Positions 16,313-23,869 of a DNA stretch of 27,143 nt are shown piece by piece. The notes beneath the pieces are model-generated. The model saw nothing but the letters and a program-made list of their open reading frames with translations, made no database searches and was not told the DNA's origin. A program made the translations under genes and the position numbers. Numbering within the stretch: the stretch's first letter is position 1; the number at the start of each line of letters is the position of its first letter. Origin of the DNA: CAZEIW01 sp964512305 (lineage in GTDB: Bacteria; Pseudomonadota; Gammaproteobacteria; Burkholderiales; Burkholderiaceae_F); assembly GCA_964512305.1 (NCBI GenBank), contig CAZEIW010000084.1, forward strand, positions 1 to 27,143. Direction: 5' to 3'.

Positions 16313-16762
16313 ATGAAGATCAGACCTCAGGTGACCCTCGACACGCTGCGCGCGAGGACGCGGATCGGGCTGCCGGCCCACCTCGGGGTCCAGGTGGAGC
16401 GCCTCGAGCAGGGCGGGATCGTGATGCACCTGCCGATCCGCGCCGAGCTGCTCGCCCCGAACGGTTTCCTGCACGCGGCCACCGTGGTGGGGCTTGCCGA
16501 CACCGCCTGCGGATTCGCCTGCATGGCGCATCTGCCCGACGGCGCCGAGAACTTCACCACCATCGAGCTGAAGACGAATTTTCTCGGCACCGCGCTCGAG
16601 GGCACGCTGCAGGCGCATGCGCGCGCCGCGCACCTTGGCCGCACGACCCAGGTCTGGGATGCGACCGTGACCGAGATCGGTTCGGGCCGCACGCTCGCCC
16701 TGTTCCGCTGCACCCAGATGGTGTTGTGGCCGAAGCAGGGGAAAGCCGAATCGACAACCTGA
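16313..16762 (+). CDS. PaaI-family hotdog thioesterase
   Basis: The 149-residue hotdog-fold protein has the PaaI-type active-site helix region NGFLHAATVVGLADTACG (50-67), with Asp63 at the catalytic position and His54 nearby. The beta strands carry ENFTTIELKTNFLG and GRTTQVWDATV. Such enzymes hydrolyse acyl-CoA thioesters and may free CoA when dead-end acyl-CoAs accumulate in beta-oxidation. It is 19 bases after the isomerase-like gene and 16 before the SDR gene, and is clearly in the same operon. The exact acyl substrate cannot be told. Confidence 0.88.
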   Translation: MKIRPQVTLDTLRARTRIGLPAHLGVQVERLEQGGIVMHLPIRAELLAPNGFLHAATVVGLADTACGFACMAHLPDGAENFTTIELKTNFLGTALEGTLQAHARAAHLGRTTQVWDATVTEIGSGRTLALFRCTQMVLWPKQGKAESTT

Positions 16763-16778
16763 CCGACGAGGAGCCGCG

Positions 16779-17606
16779 ATGTCGTTGAAGGACAAGACCA
16801 TCTTCATTTCGGGGGGTTCGCGCGGCATCGGGCTGGCGATCGCGAAGCGCGCCGCCGCCGACGGCGCCAACCTCGTGATCGCGGCCAAGACCTCGGAGCC
16901 GCATCCGAAGCTGCCGGGAACGATCCACACCGCGGCGCAGGAGATCGAGGCTGCGGGAGGCAAGTGCCTGCCGCTGCAGGTCGACATCCGCGACGAGCTG
17001 CAGGTGGTCGAGGCCGCGCGCCGCGCCGCCGAGCGCTTCGGCGGAATCGACGTGCTGATCAACAACGCGAGCGCGATCAACCTGACGCCGACCGAGGCCA
17101 CGCCGATCAAGCGCTTCGACCTGATGTTCGGCGTCAACGTGCGCGGCACGTATCTGTGCACGCAGGCCTGCCTGCCGTACCTGAAGCGGGCTGCCGAGCG
17201 CGGGCGCAACCCGCACGTGCTGACGCTGTCGCCGCCGCTCAACCTGAAGGCGCGCTGGTTCGCCCCGCACGTCGCCTACACGATGGCGAAGTACGGGATG
17301 AGCATGTGCGTGCTCGGGCACGCCGAGGAATTCCGCCCGTACGGGATCGCCGTCAACGCGCTGTGGCCGCGCACGGTGATCCAGACCGCGGCGCTGCAGA
17401 TGATCCCGGGCGTGCGCCCCGAGCACTGCCGCACGCCCGAGATCATGGCCGACGCCGCGCGCGCGATCCTGCTGCGCGAGGCCATGTCGGCGACGGGTAA
17501 TTTCTTCGTCGACGAACAGGTCTTGGCCGAGAGCGGGATCACCGATCTGGGCAGGTACGCGGTGGTGCCCGGCAGCACGCAGCTGCTGCCGGATTTGTTT
17601 CTCTAG
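16779..17606 (+). CDS. Short-chain dehydrogenase/reductase, HSDL2-like
   Basis: The 275-residue SDR has the cofactor loop SGGSRGIGLAIA (11-22), NNAS (95-98) and the active-site Ser151, Tyr167 and Lys171 in YTMAK. Sequence features such as AAKTSEPHPKLPGTIHTAA and LTLSPPLNLKARWFAPHVAY are those of the HSDL2-like subgroup, which lines up with peroxisomal hydroxysteroid dehydrogenase-like protein 2. No SCP2 domain is attached, as is usual in bacteria. Substrate is unknown. Membership in a beta-oxidation operon suggests a fatty-acyl or branched hydroxyacyl substrate. ATG 16779 follows GAGGAG. It is the last gene before a repeat-filled gap. Confidence 0.9.
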   Translation: MSLKDKTIFISGGSRGIGLAIAKRAAADGANLVIAAKTSEPHPKLPGTIHTAAQEIEAAGGKCLPLQVDIRDELQVVEAARRAAERFGGIDVLINNASAINLTPTEATPIKRFDLMFGVNVRGTYLCTQACLPYLKRAAERGRNPHVLTLSPPLNLKARWFAPHVAYTMAKYGMSMCVLGHAEEFRPYGIAVNALWPRTVIQTAALQMIPGVRPEHCRTPEIMADAARAILLREAMSATGNFFVDEQVLAESGITDLGRYAVVPGSTQLLPDLFL

Positions 17607-17656
17607 CGTATCGTCAGCGTCGGCGCGGCCCGTGCGAGGGGCTGAACCGACACTTG

Positions 17657-17792
17657 GTCGTGGCCAGGCTTGTCCCGGCCATCCGTAAGCCTGCCCCAGG
17701 GCTTGACCCGGGGGTCGGCGCGGGACCAGGCGCCCGCGTTTCGCGCTGACGTGGATCCACGGGACTTCGCCAGGACTTCGCCCGGGGATGAC
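17657..17792. repeat. Palindromic intergenic repeat, degenerate copy C
   Basis: This copy is about 136 bp long and more diverged. The left arm has GTCGTGGCCAGGCTTGTCCC and the right arm ends CGCCCGGGGATGAC. Extra sequence (GCCCCAGGGCTTGACCCGGG and ACTTCGCCAGGACTTCGCCC) has entered or been duplicated inside the arms. The outer ends are still those of copies A, B and D. Confidence 0.75.
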
Positions 17793-17819
17793 GCCGCCAC
17801 GCAGGACGCCAATAGCATC

Positions 17820-17916
17820 GTCATGGCCGGGCTTGTCCCGGCCATCCACGTCGGCGCGATCTACACGCGCCTCGTCTCGCGCCGACGTGGATCCCCGGGA
17901 CGAGCCCGGGGATGAC
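17820..17916. repeat. Palindromic intergenic repeat, copy D
   Basis: This 97-bp copy has left arm GTCATGGCCGGGCTTGTCCC and right arm ending GAGCCCGGGGATGAC, but a different centre (CGATCTACACGCGCCTCGTC) from copies A and B. The conserved arms with a variable loop show that the arms are the functional or mobile part. Copies C and D together fill most of the 347-base gap between the SDR and Rieske reductase genes; nothing else is seen in that gap. Confidence 0.9.
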
Positions 17917-17953
17917 GTCGGATCGCAGGGGCGTGACACTGCTGGAGACGTCC

Positions 17954-19471
17954 ATGGACAAGCCCGACCTTGCGCGGGGCATCGCGGCTTCCCAGATCCC
18001 CGACAACGGCATGCTCGTCGGCACCGTCGGCGACCAGCCGGTCCTGCTCGCCCGGCGCGGCGGCGAGGTGTTCGCGCTCGGTGCCGAGTGCTCGCACTAT
18101 CACGGACCGCTCGCCGAGGGCGTGCTCGCGGGCGACACGGTGCGCTGTCCCTGGCACCACGCGTGCTTCAACCTGCGCACGGGCGAGGCGGTGCGGGCGC
18201 CGGCGTTCGACCGGGTCGATTGCTGGCGGGTCGAGCGGCAGGGCGACCGCCTGTTCGTTCGCGAGCGCATCGAGGTCACGGCGCAGGCGCCGGCGAGCCC
18301 GCTGCCGAAGTCCGCGCAGGCGCAGCGCATCGTCATCGTCGGCGGCGGCGCCGCCGGCTTCGCGGCAGCCGAGATGCTGCGCCGTCGCGGCTTCGACGGC
18401 AGCCTGACGCTGCTCAGCGCCGAGGGCGACGCGCCGTGCGACCGTCCGAACCTGTCCAAGGACTACCTCGCCGGCAACGCGCCGGAGGACTGGCTGCCCC
18501 TGCGCCCCGGCGAGTTCTACGCCGACCGGCGCATCGATCTGCAGCTGGGCACCGAAGCCGCCGAGATCGACCTCAAGGGACGCACGGTGCGCACGGCCGA
18601 CGGCCGTGGCTTCGCTTTCGACAAGCTGCTGCTGGCAACCGGCGCCGAGCCGGTGCGGCTCCCGATCCCCGGCGCGGGGTTGCCTCACGTGCATGTGCTG
18701 AGGTCGACCGCCGACTGCCGCGCCATCATCGCCGGCGCCGGCGGCGCCCGGCGCGCGGTCGTGATCGGCGCCAGCTTCATCGGGCTCGAGGTCGCGGCCT
18801 CGCTGCGCGCGCGCAAGCTCGAGGTGCACGTGGTGGCGCCGGAGCGGGTGCCGATGGAGCGCGTCCTGGGCCCGCAGTTCGGACGCTTCGTCCGTGCGCT
18901 GCACGAGGAGCACGGCGTGGTGTTCCACCTCGAGGACACCGTGGCCGAGATCGGCCCCCGCGCCGTCAAGCTGGCCAGCGGCGCGAGCCTCGAAGCGGAC
19001 CTCGTGGTGGCGGGAGTCGGCGTCCGGCCTAGGATCGAGCTCGCACAGCGCGCCGGGCTCAAGCTCGACCGCGGCGTCGTGGTCGACGCCTGGCTCGAGA
19101 CGAGCGCGCCGGGCGTTTTCGCGGCGGGCGACATCGCGCGCTGGCCGGACGCGCACAGCGGCGAATCGATCCGGGTCGAGCATTGGGTCGTCGCGCAACG
19201 GCAGGGACAGGCGGCCGCGCGCAACATGCTGGGACTGCGCGAGCGCTTCGTCGACGTGCCGTTCTTCTGGAGCCAGCACTACGACGTGCAGATCAACTAC
19301 GTGGGGCACGCCGAGCGGTGGGACGAGCTGCAGGTCGACGGCGACATCGCCGCGCGCGACGGCCTGGTGCGGTTCCGCGCCGGCGGCCGCATGCTGGCGG
19401 CGGCGTCGGTCGGCCGCGACATCGGCAGCCTGCAGGCCGAGATCGAGCTCGAGCACGAAGCCGCGCCTTGA
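17954..19471 (+). CDS. Rieske-domain FAD/NAD(P)-dependent reductase (AIFM3-like)
   Basis: ATG 17954, preceded by GGAG at six bases, gives 505 residues. A longer frame from 17912 would begin inside a repeat and is rejected. The N-terminal Rieske domain (about 1-105) binds a 2Fe-2S cluster through Cys46, His48, Cys65 and His68 (ECSHYHG and CPWHHACF). The rest is a ferredoxin-reductase-type disulfide oxidoreductase fold: FAD loop IVGGGAAG (128-135), CDRPNLSKDYL, NAD loop VIGASFIGLEVA (270-281), second FAD motif GVFAAGDIARW and a C-terminal dimerisation domain. The fusion resembles apoptosis-inducing factor 3 and bacterial nitrite-reductase-like flavoproteins. It could pass electrons from NAD(P)H to an oxygenase or serve a redox role. 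No partner oxygenase is in view. Confidence 0.9.
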   Translation: MDKPDLARGIAASQIPDNGMLVGTVGDQPVLLARRGGEVFALGAECSHYHGPLAEGVLAGDTVRCPWHHACFNLRTGEAVRAPAFDRVDCWRVERQGDRLFVRERIEVTAQAPASPLPKSAQAQRIVIVGGGAAGFAAAEMLRRRGFDGSLTLLSAEGDAPCDRPNLSKDYLAGNAPEDWLPLRPGEFYADRRIDLQLGTEAAEIDLKGRTVRTADGRGFAFDKLLLATGAEPVRLPIPGAGLPHVHVLRSTADCRAIIAGAGGARRAVVIGASFIGLEVAASLRARKLEVHVVAPERVPMERVLGPQFGRFVRALHEEHGVVFHLEDTVAEIGPRAVKLASGASLEADLVVAGVGVRPRIELAQRAGLKLDRGVVVDAWLETSAPGVFAAGDIARWPDAHSGESIRVEHWVVAQRQGQAAARNMLGLRERFVDVPFFWSQHYDVQINYVGHAERWDELQVDGDIAARDGLVRFRAGGRMLAAASVGRDIGSLQAEIELEHEAAP

Positions 19472-19591
19472 TGCGTCCCGCGCGGATGCGGTTTGCTGCC
19501 CGGGGGAATCGGCGCGCTTTTCGGTCCGCATCCGGGCCGATGCCGGCGCCCCGGGCATGCCCGATGCCGATCTGACCGGGGGAATCTCGAA

Positions 19592-20527
19592 TTGGAATAC
19601 AAGGATTACTACCGCACCCTTGACGTGCCGCGCGATGCCACCGCCGAGCAGATCAAGAAGGCGTTCCGCAAGTCGGCGCGCAAGTACCACCCCGACGTCA
19701 GCAAGGAGGCCGACGCCGAGGCGCGCATGAAGGAGATCAACGAGGCGTACACGGTGCTGTCCGATCCCGAAAGGCGGGCCGCGTACGACGCGCTCGGCGC
19801 GGACCACGCCGCTGGCCGGGAGTTTCGCCCGCCGCCGGACTGGGATGCCGGATTCGAATTCTCCGGGCCGGGGTTCGCGGATGGCGACGCGGCCGACTTC
19901 AGCGATTTCTTCGCCGAACTGTTCGGGCGGGCCCGCGCCGGGCCCGGCGGCCCGCGGGCCGCGCATGGTCGCGGGGGCGATCACCATGCCCGGATCCTGC
20001 TCGACATCGAGGACGCCTGGCAAGGTGCGCGCAAGGAGGTCGGTCTTCGCGTCCCCCGCCTGGATCAGGAAGGCCGCCTCACGATCGATACGCGCACCCT
20101 GCAGTTCGAGGTCCCGCGAGGCGTGCGCGAAGGGCAGCTGATCCGCCTGGCCGGACAGGGTTCACCCGGCCCCGGTGGCGGCCCGCCCGGCGACCTGCTG
20201 CTCGAAGTGCATTTCAAGCCGCATGCGCGCTTCCGCGTCGATCATCGAGATCTGCTGACCGAGCTGCCGGTGGCCCCGTGGGAGGCGGCGCTCGGCGGCG
20301 TGATCCCGGTGCAACTGCCCGACGGCAGCGTGCTGAAGGTGCGAATCCCGGCCGGCGCCCAGAGCGGCCGCGAGCTCGTCGTGCGCGGCAAGGGCCTGCC
20401 GGGCGATCCCCCCGGCAACCTCGAGCTGACGCTGCGGGTCGTGCTGCCGCCCGCCGACACGCCGCGCGCGAAGGAACTGTACGAGACGATGGCGCGCGAG
20501 CTGAAGTTCGACGCGCGCGCATCCTGA
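19592..20527 (+). CDS. cbpA: DnaJ-class B co-chaperone, curved DNA-binding protein CbpA
   Basis: The 311-residue protein starts at TTG 19592, chosen because LEYKDYY is the usual CbpA beginning and GGGGGA lies eight bases upstream. The reading frame is open further upstream, but the extra sequence is not J-domain-like. The J domain is residues 4-68 with the HPD motif at 33-35 (KYHPDVSKE). A Gly/Phe-rich linker (EFSGPGFADGDAADFSDFF) follows. The two C-terminal beta domains (ILLDIEDAWQGARKEV, EVPRGVREGQLIRLAGQG) have no zinc finger, so this is class B. It stimulates DnaK and can bind curved DNA. The modulator gene follows 12 bases later. Confidence 0.93.
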   Translation: MEYKDYYRTLDVPRDATAEQIKKAFRKSARKYHPDVSKEADAEARMKEINEAYTVLSDPERRAAYDALGADHAAGREFRPPPDWDAGFEFSGPGFADGDAADFSDFFAELFGRARAGPGGPRAAHGRGGDHHARILLDIEDAWQGARKEVGLRVPRLDQEGRLTIDTRTLQFEVPRGVREGQLIRLAGQGSPGPGGGPPGDLLLEVHFKPHARFRVDHRDLLTELPVAPWEAALGGVIPVQLPDGSVLKVRIPAGAQSGRELVVRGKGLPGDPPGNLELTLRVVLPPADTPRAKELYETMARELKFDARAS

Positions 20528-20539
20528 CGGAGCCGGACC

Positions 20540-20842
20540 ATGCATGAAAGAGACATCGTCATCGGCACGCTGCTGGAAGACGCCTGCCTGACGCTCGAGG
20601 AGTTCTGCGGCGTCTGCGCCGTGAGCGAGGAGTGGGTCGCCTGGCACGTCCGCGAAGGCCGGCTGCCCGCTGCCGGCAACACCCCCTTGGAATGGCGCTT
20701 CGGCGGCCGCGAGTTGCGCCGGGCGCGCGAAATCCGTCGCCTCGAGCGCGACTTCGACGCGGAACCGGAGCTGGCGGCGCTGGTGGTCGACTTGATGGAG
20801 CAGCTCGAGGCGCTGCGTGCCCGGCTGCGGCACGCCGGCTGA
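20540..20842 (+). CDS. cbpM: Chaperone modulator CbpM
   Basis: The 100-residue MerR-like protein carries LTLEEFCGVCAVSEEWVAWHVREG (17-40) and a C-terminal coiled helix (LAALVVDLMEQLEALRARLRH). In E. coli CbpM binds the J domain of CbpA and blocks both its co-chaperone and DNA-binding activities. The gene order cbpA-cbpM and the 12-base spacing agree with this. The ATG follows a GGAG site. The stop lies 11 bases from the convergent kinase gene. Confidence 0.9.
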   Translation: MHERDIVIGTLLEDACLTLEEFCGVCAVSEEWVAWHVREGRLPAAGNTPLEWRFGGRELRRAREIRRLERDFDAEPELAALVVDLMEQLEALRARLRHAG

Positions 20843-20853
20843 ACGATCGCGGC

Positions 20854-23649
20854 CTAGGATTGGGCAAGGCGCGCCGCGCCAGCTTCGTCCGAAGGCGAGC
20901 TCGCATGGTCGGCGTCGACCGCGTCGGCCGCCCCTTCGAGCCAGCGCCTCAGCACATCGTGCAGCTGTGCCGATGAAAACGGCTTGGCCAGGAAGTCGTC
21001 CATGCCGGCGGCGACGCAGTGCTCCCTGTCCTGCGCCATGGCATTGCCGGTCAGGGCGACAATCGGCAGGCGCGCGCCCGGCTGCGGATTCTCGCGTCGG
21101 ATGACGCGGGTCGCCTGCAGTCCGTCCATCTCCGGCATCTGCACGTCCATCAGCACCAGATCGAGGTCCTGCGAACGGCGGCGGATCGTATCCACGGCCT
21201 CGCGCCCGTTGGCCGCCAGCAATACCTCGACCCCGGCGTGCTCCAGCATCTTCTGTCCGACGATCTGATTGACCGGGTTGTCTTCCACCAGCAGCACCTT
21301 GCCCTTGAAGCCGTGCGGCGGCGTCGGCCGGTGCCGCCGCTCGGAAACCTTGCTCGAGGTCGCGGTCGACAGCTCCTGCAGCACGCGCGCCAGCTGCGCG
21401 AGGCGCAGTGGCTTGGTCAGCGATTCGATGAAGTCGGACTCGGACTTCCAGCCGTTTTCCAGGCCGGCGGTCAGCGGACTCATCAGCACGACGCGCAGGC
21501 CGTCGAAGCGCGCATCGCCGCGCAGCGTGCTGACCAGGCGCTGGGCGGCTCCGGAGCCGAACTCGAAATCCAGCAGCAGCAGGCGATGGCGGGCGCCCTG
21601 GCCCGTGGCGCCGTGGGATTCCTCCAGGGCGTCGGCCACCGCGACCGGGGTTGTGCTGCGAACCCCGAGCTGCTCGAGCAGCCGGCACGCGATGGCGCGT
21701 ACGAGACCATGGTCGCTTGCCACCACGACCTCGATATCGGACGCCCCCGGGATCCCCTGCGGCGCCGCCGCGGCGCCGACCGCCAGCTCGACCGTGGCCC
21801 AGAAGCGCGAACCGCGGCCCGGCTCGGACAGCAGTCCGACCTGCCCTCCCATCAGCCCGGCGAGCTGGCGCGCGATCGCCAGGCCGAGGCCGGTGCCGCC
21901 GAAACGCCGCGTCATCGAGCCGTCGGCCTGCCTGAAAGCCTCGAACAGCCGCGCCTGCTGGTCCGGCTCGATGCCGATCCCGGAATCCGAGACGGCCAGC
22001 CTCACGCGGCAGCGGTCGCGCTCGGATGAGGACGGTCCGGCGACGCAGAGGTCGGGCGGCGCGCCCACAGGTCTCAGGTAATCCGAATTGCCTTCCGCGG
22101 ACACTTCGATCAACACGTCGCCGTGCTCGGTGAACTTGATCGCATTCGACACGAAATTGGTCAGGATCTGCCGCAATCGGGTCGGGTCGCCGCGCACGCG
22201 CACGGGGATGTGCGGCGAAACCCACGAGAGGATCTCCACGCCCTTGCGCTGCGCGGGCTCCGCGAAAGCGGCGGCGACTTCCTCGACCAGTTCGCGCAGC
22301 TCGAACTCGACATCCTCGAGGTCGAGCTTCCCGGCCTCGATCTTCGAAAAGTCGAGGATGTCGTTGATCAGCGCCAGCAGCGACGTCGCCGAGCGATAGC
22401 TGGTCTGCGCGAAATAGCGCTGTTGACCGGTCAACCCGGAGTCGAGCAGGAGTTCGGTCATGCCCAGCACGCCGTTCATCGGCGTGCGGATCTCGTGACT
22501 CATCTTGGCGAGGAACTCCGACTTTGCTTGAGTCGCCGATTCGGCCAGCCGCTTGGCTTCCTCGAGCGCCCCGGTCCGCCGGCGGACGATCTCTTCCAGC
22601 TCCGCCCGGTGCTCGTCGAGCGCGCCGATGGCGTCCTGCTGGCGCCGCCACGCGCGCCGCAGCATCACGGCGGCCACGAGCGTGCCGCAGGCCAGAAACT
22701 GCAGGAACACGACGTCGATCCAGGCCTCTCTTCGCCATGGAACCAGATAGTCGTCCTGCGAAAAACCGACGACCACGTAGACGGGATACCGGCCGACGCG
22801 ATGAGTCGAGAAGGTGCGCAGGACGCCGTCGATCGAGCTGTTCGCCCGGTAAGTACCCGCATCGCGACCCTGGCGCAGCAGGTCCAGCAGCTCCGGTGAC
22901 CCTGGCCTCGGGTCCCTGCCGGAGGCCTGCGCATCGAGCCTCGGATAACGGACCAGGATGTTGCGATCGGCGTCGAATAGGGTGATGACGCTGTGCGGGC
23001 CGACTTTCATCGACGAGAAGACCTCGTAGATGCGCTGCGTGCCGATAAGGGCCCGCACGACGCCCGCGAACGATCCGTCGGGGAACTCGAGGCGGCGCGC
23101 GATCGGGAATTCCCACTTCCCCGTGGTGCGGGCGAGGATCGGAGGGGAGATGACGAGTTCGGGCCCCGCGCGCGCCTGCAGGAAATACATGCGATCGGAC
23201 ACATCGACCGGCTTCTTCGGATCGACGCCGGAACCGTACTTGATCACGCCGCGGGGATCGGTTGCCCGCAGGTTCGAGAGCTGTTCGAGGTGCGACTGCT
23301 GCCGGGCCAGATAGTCGCTGAAGGATCGTTCCGTCAGGACCCGGGAGGCGGCCTGCCAGCGGAACTCATCGGCAGCGCCCGACAGCACGACGTCGGTTTC
23401 ATGAATCGTTTCGAACAGGTACTGCTCCAGCAGGCGCGCCAGCCCGTCGACGTCTTCCGCCGCTTCGCGGTCGAGTCTCGCTCGCGAGGCCAGCAGCGAG
23501 TAGCCGATGAAGCCCACGATCGCCATCCAGATCACGACCGCGGCGATCACGGTGGTACGCGGCCCGCGGGATCGGGCGGGCGCCACACCGACCTGCCTGC
23601 GCTCGCCCTGCTCAACGTCGAAGCTCGCAGCGCGCCCTGCCGTAGGCAT
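20854..23649 (-). CDS. Membrane hybrid sensor histidine kinase with Cache-like sensor and two receiver domains
   Basis: ATG 23649 follows AAGGA by 8 bases and gives 931 residues; a longer start at 23730 is possible, but a perfect hairpin lies in that extension. There are membrane helices at about 33-53 and 311-331. Between them is a periplasmic double-Cache-like domain (SDRMYFLQARAG, EFPIARRLEFPDGSFAGVV, SVITLFDADRNILVRYP). After a coiled coil come HisKA with His385 (KMSHEIRTPMNG) and HATPase with N502, DSGIG (555-559) and GGTGLGL (584-590). A divergent receiver follows (Asp694 in LLLLDFEFG, Lys in TKPLR), then a full receiver with phospho-acceptor Asp835 in LMDVQMPEMDG. No Hpt domain is present. 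It follows the RcoM-like gene on the same strand, and signal and output are unknown. Confidence 0.92.
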   Translation of the reverse strand: MPTAGRAASFDVEQGERRQVGVAPARSRGPRTTVIAAVVIWMAIVGFIGYSLLASRARLDREAAEDVDGLARLLEQYLFETIHETDVVLSGAADEFRWQAASRVLTERSFSDYLARQQSHLEQLSNLRATDPRGVIKYGSGVDPKKPVDVSDRMYFLQARAGPELVISPPILARTTGKWEFPIARRLEFPDGSFAGVVRALIGTQRIYEVFSSMKVGPHSVITLFDADRNILVRYPRLDAQASGRDPRPGSPELLDLLRQGRDAGTYRANSSIDGVLRTFSTHRVGRYPVYVVVGFSQDDYLVPWRREAWIDVVFLQFLACGTLVAAVMLRRAWRRQQDAIGALDEHRAELEEIVRRRTGALEEAKRLAESATQAKSEFLAKMSHEIRTPMNGVLGMTELLLDSGLTGQQRYFAQTSYRSATSLLALINDILDFSKIEAGKLDLEDVEFELRELVEEVAAAFAEPAQRKGVEILSWVSPHIPVRVRGDPTRLRQILTNFVSNAIKFTEHGDVLIEVSAEGNSDYLRPVGAPPDLCVAGPSSSERDRCRVRLAVSDSGIGIEPDQQARLFEAFRQADGSMTRRFGGTGLGLAIARQLAGLMGGQVGLLSEPGRGSRFWATVELAVGAAAAPQGIPGASDIEVVVASDHGLVRAIACRLLEQLGVRSTTPVAVADALEESHGATGQGARHRLLLLDFEFGSGAAQRLVSTLRGDARFDGLRVVLMSPLTAGLENGWKSESDFIESLTKPLRLAQLARVLQELSTATSSKVSERRHRPTPPHGFKGKVLLVEDNPVNQIVGQKMLEHAGVEVLLAANGREAVDTIRRRSQDLDLVLMDVQMPEMDGLQATRVIRRENPQPGARLPIVALTGNAMAQDREHCVAAGMDDFLAKPFSSAQLHDVLRRWLEGAADAVDADHASSPSDEAGAARLAQS

Positions 23650-23698
23650 GGCCGACGTCCTTCTGCCTGATTCCGGTCGATCTTGCGGTCGTCGCACG

Positions 23699-23718
23699 GC
23701 CCTCGACGGTTCGAGGGC
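23699..23718 (-). other. Perfect hairpin in the kinase leader
   Basis: GCCCTCGA (23699-23706) and TCGAGGGC (23711-23718) form an eight-base perfect stem with a four-base loop. It lies 50-69 bases upstream of the chosen kinase start. No T-tract follows on the minus strand, so it is not a classic terminator. Confidence 0.6.
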
Positions 23719-23737
23719 GCGAAACGGCATGGGCCTC

Positions 23738-23753
23738 CCACCCTGGCGGGTGG
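23738..23753 (-). other. Second hairpin in the kinase leader
   Basis: CCACCC (23738-23743) and GGGTGG (23748-23753) form a six-base GC stem with the loop TGGC. On the minus strand it precedes a GGGAGG sequence next to the alternative ATG at 23730 and could cover that site. Confidence 0.45.
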
Positions 23754-23813
23754 CGACCTGACTAGGTTTCGTCAGCTTCGGCGCAAAGCTTGAGGCGGCG
23801 TCAGGGAAGCGAG

Positions 23814-23841
23814 AGCCGGAAAAGCCTCGGATTTCCGGCTT
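23814..23841 (-). terminator. Inverted repeat after the RcoM-like gene, possible weak terminator or attenuator
   Basis: AGCCGGAAA (23814-23822) pairs with TTTCCGGCT (23833-23841) over nine bases around a ten-base loop. It starts 28 bases after the regulator stop codon in the direction of transcription. A T-run is absent, so it may be a processing site or partial terminator that sets different levels for the regulator and the kinase. Confidence 0.45.
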
Positions 23842-23869
23842 GCGTTCGACCTGCGCCGGGCGCGCCGGC

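Noticed and set aside
15264..17916. Possible CRISPR array or insertion sequence from the repeated units
   Set aside because: There are only four units in two pairs, with long palindromic arms, no regular short spacers and no transposase or cas gene. They fit palindromic intergenic repeats.
17912..17953. Upstream start for the Rieske reductase
   Set aside because: The codons fall in the end of palindromic copy D, and the ATG at 17954 has a well-placed GGAG.
20162..23116. Second minus-strand frame of 984 codons overlapping the kinase gene
   Set aside because: It overlaps the kinase on the same strand in another frame. It lacks the HisKA, HATPase and receiver motifs that the chosen frame shows in order.
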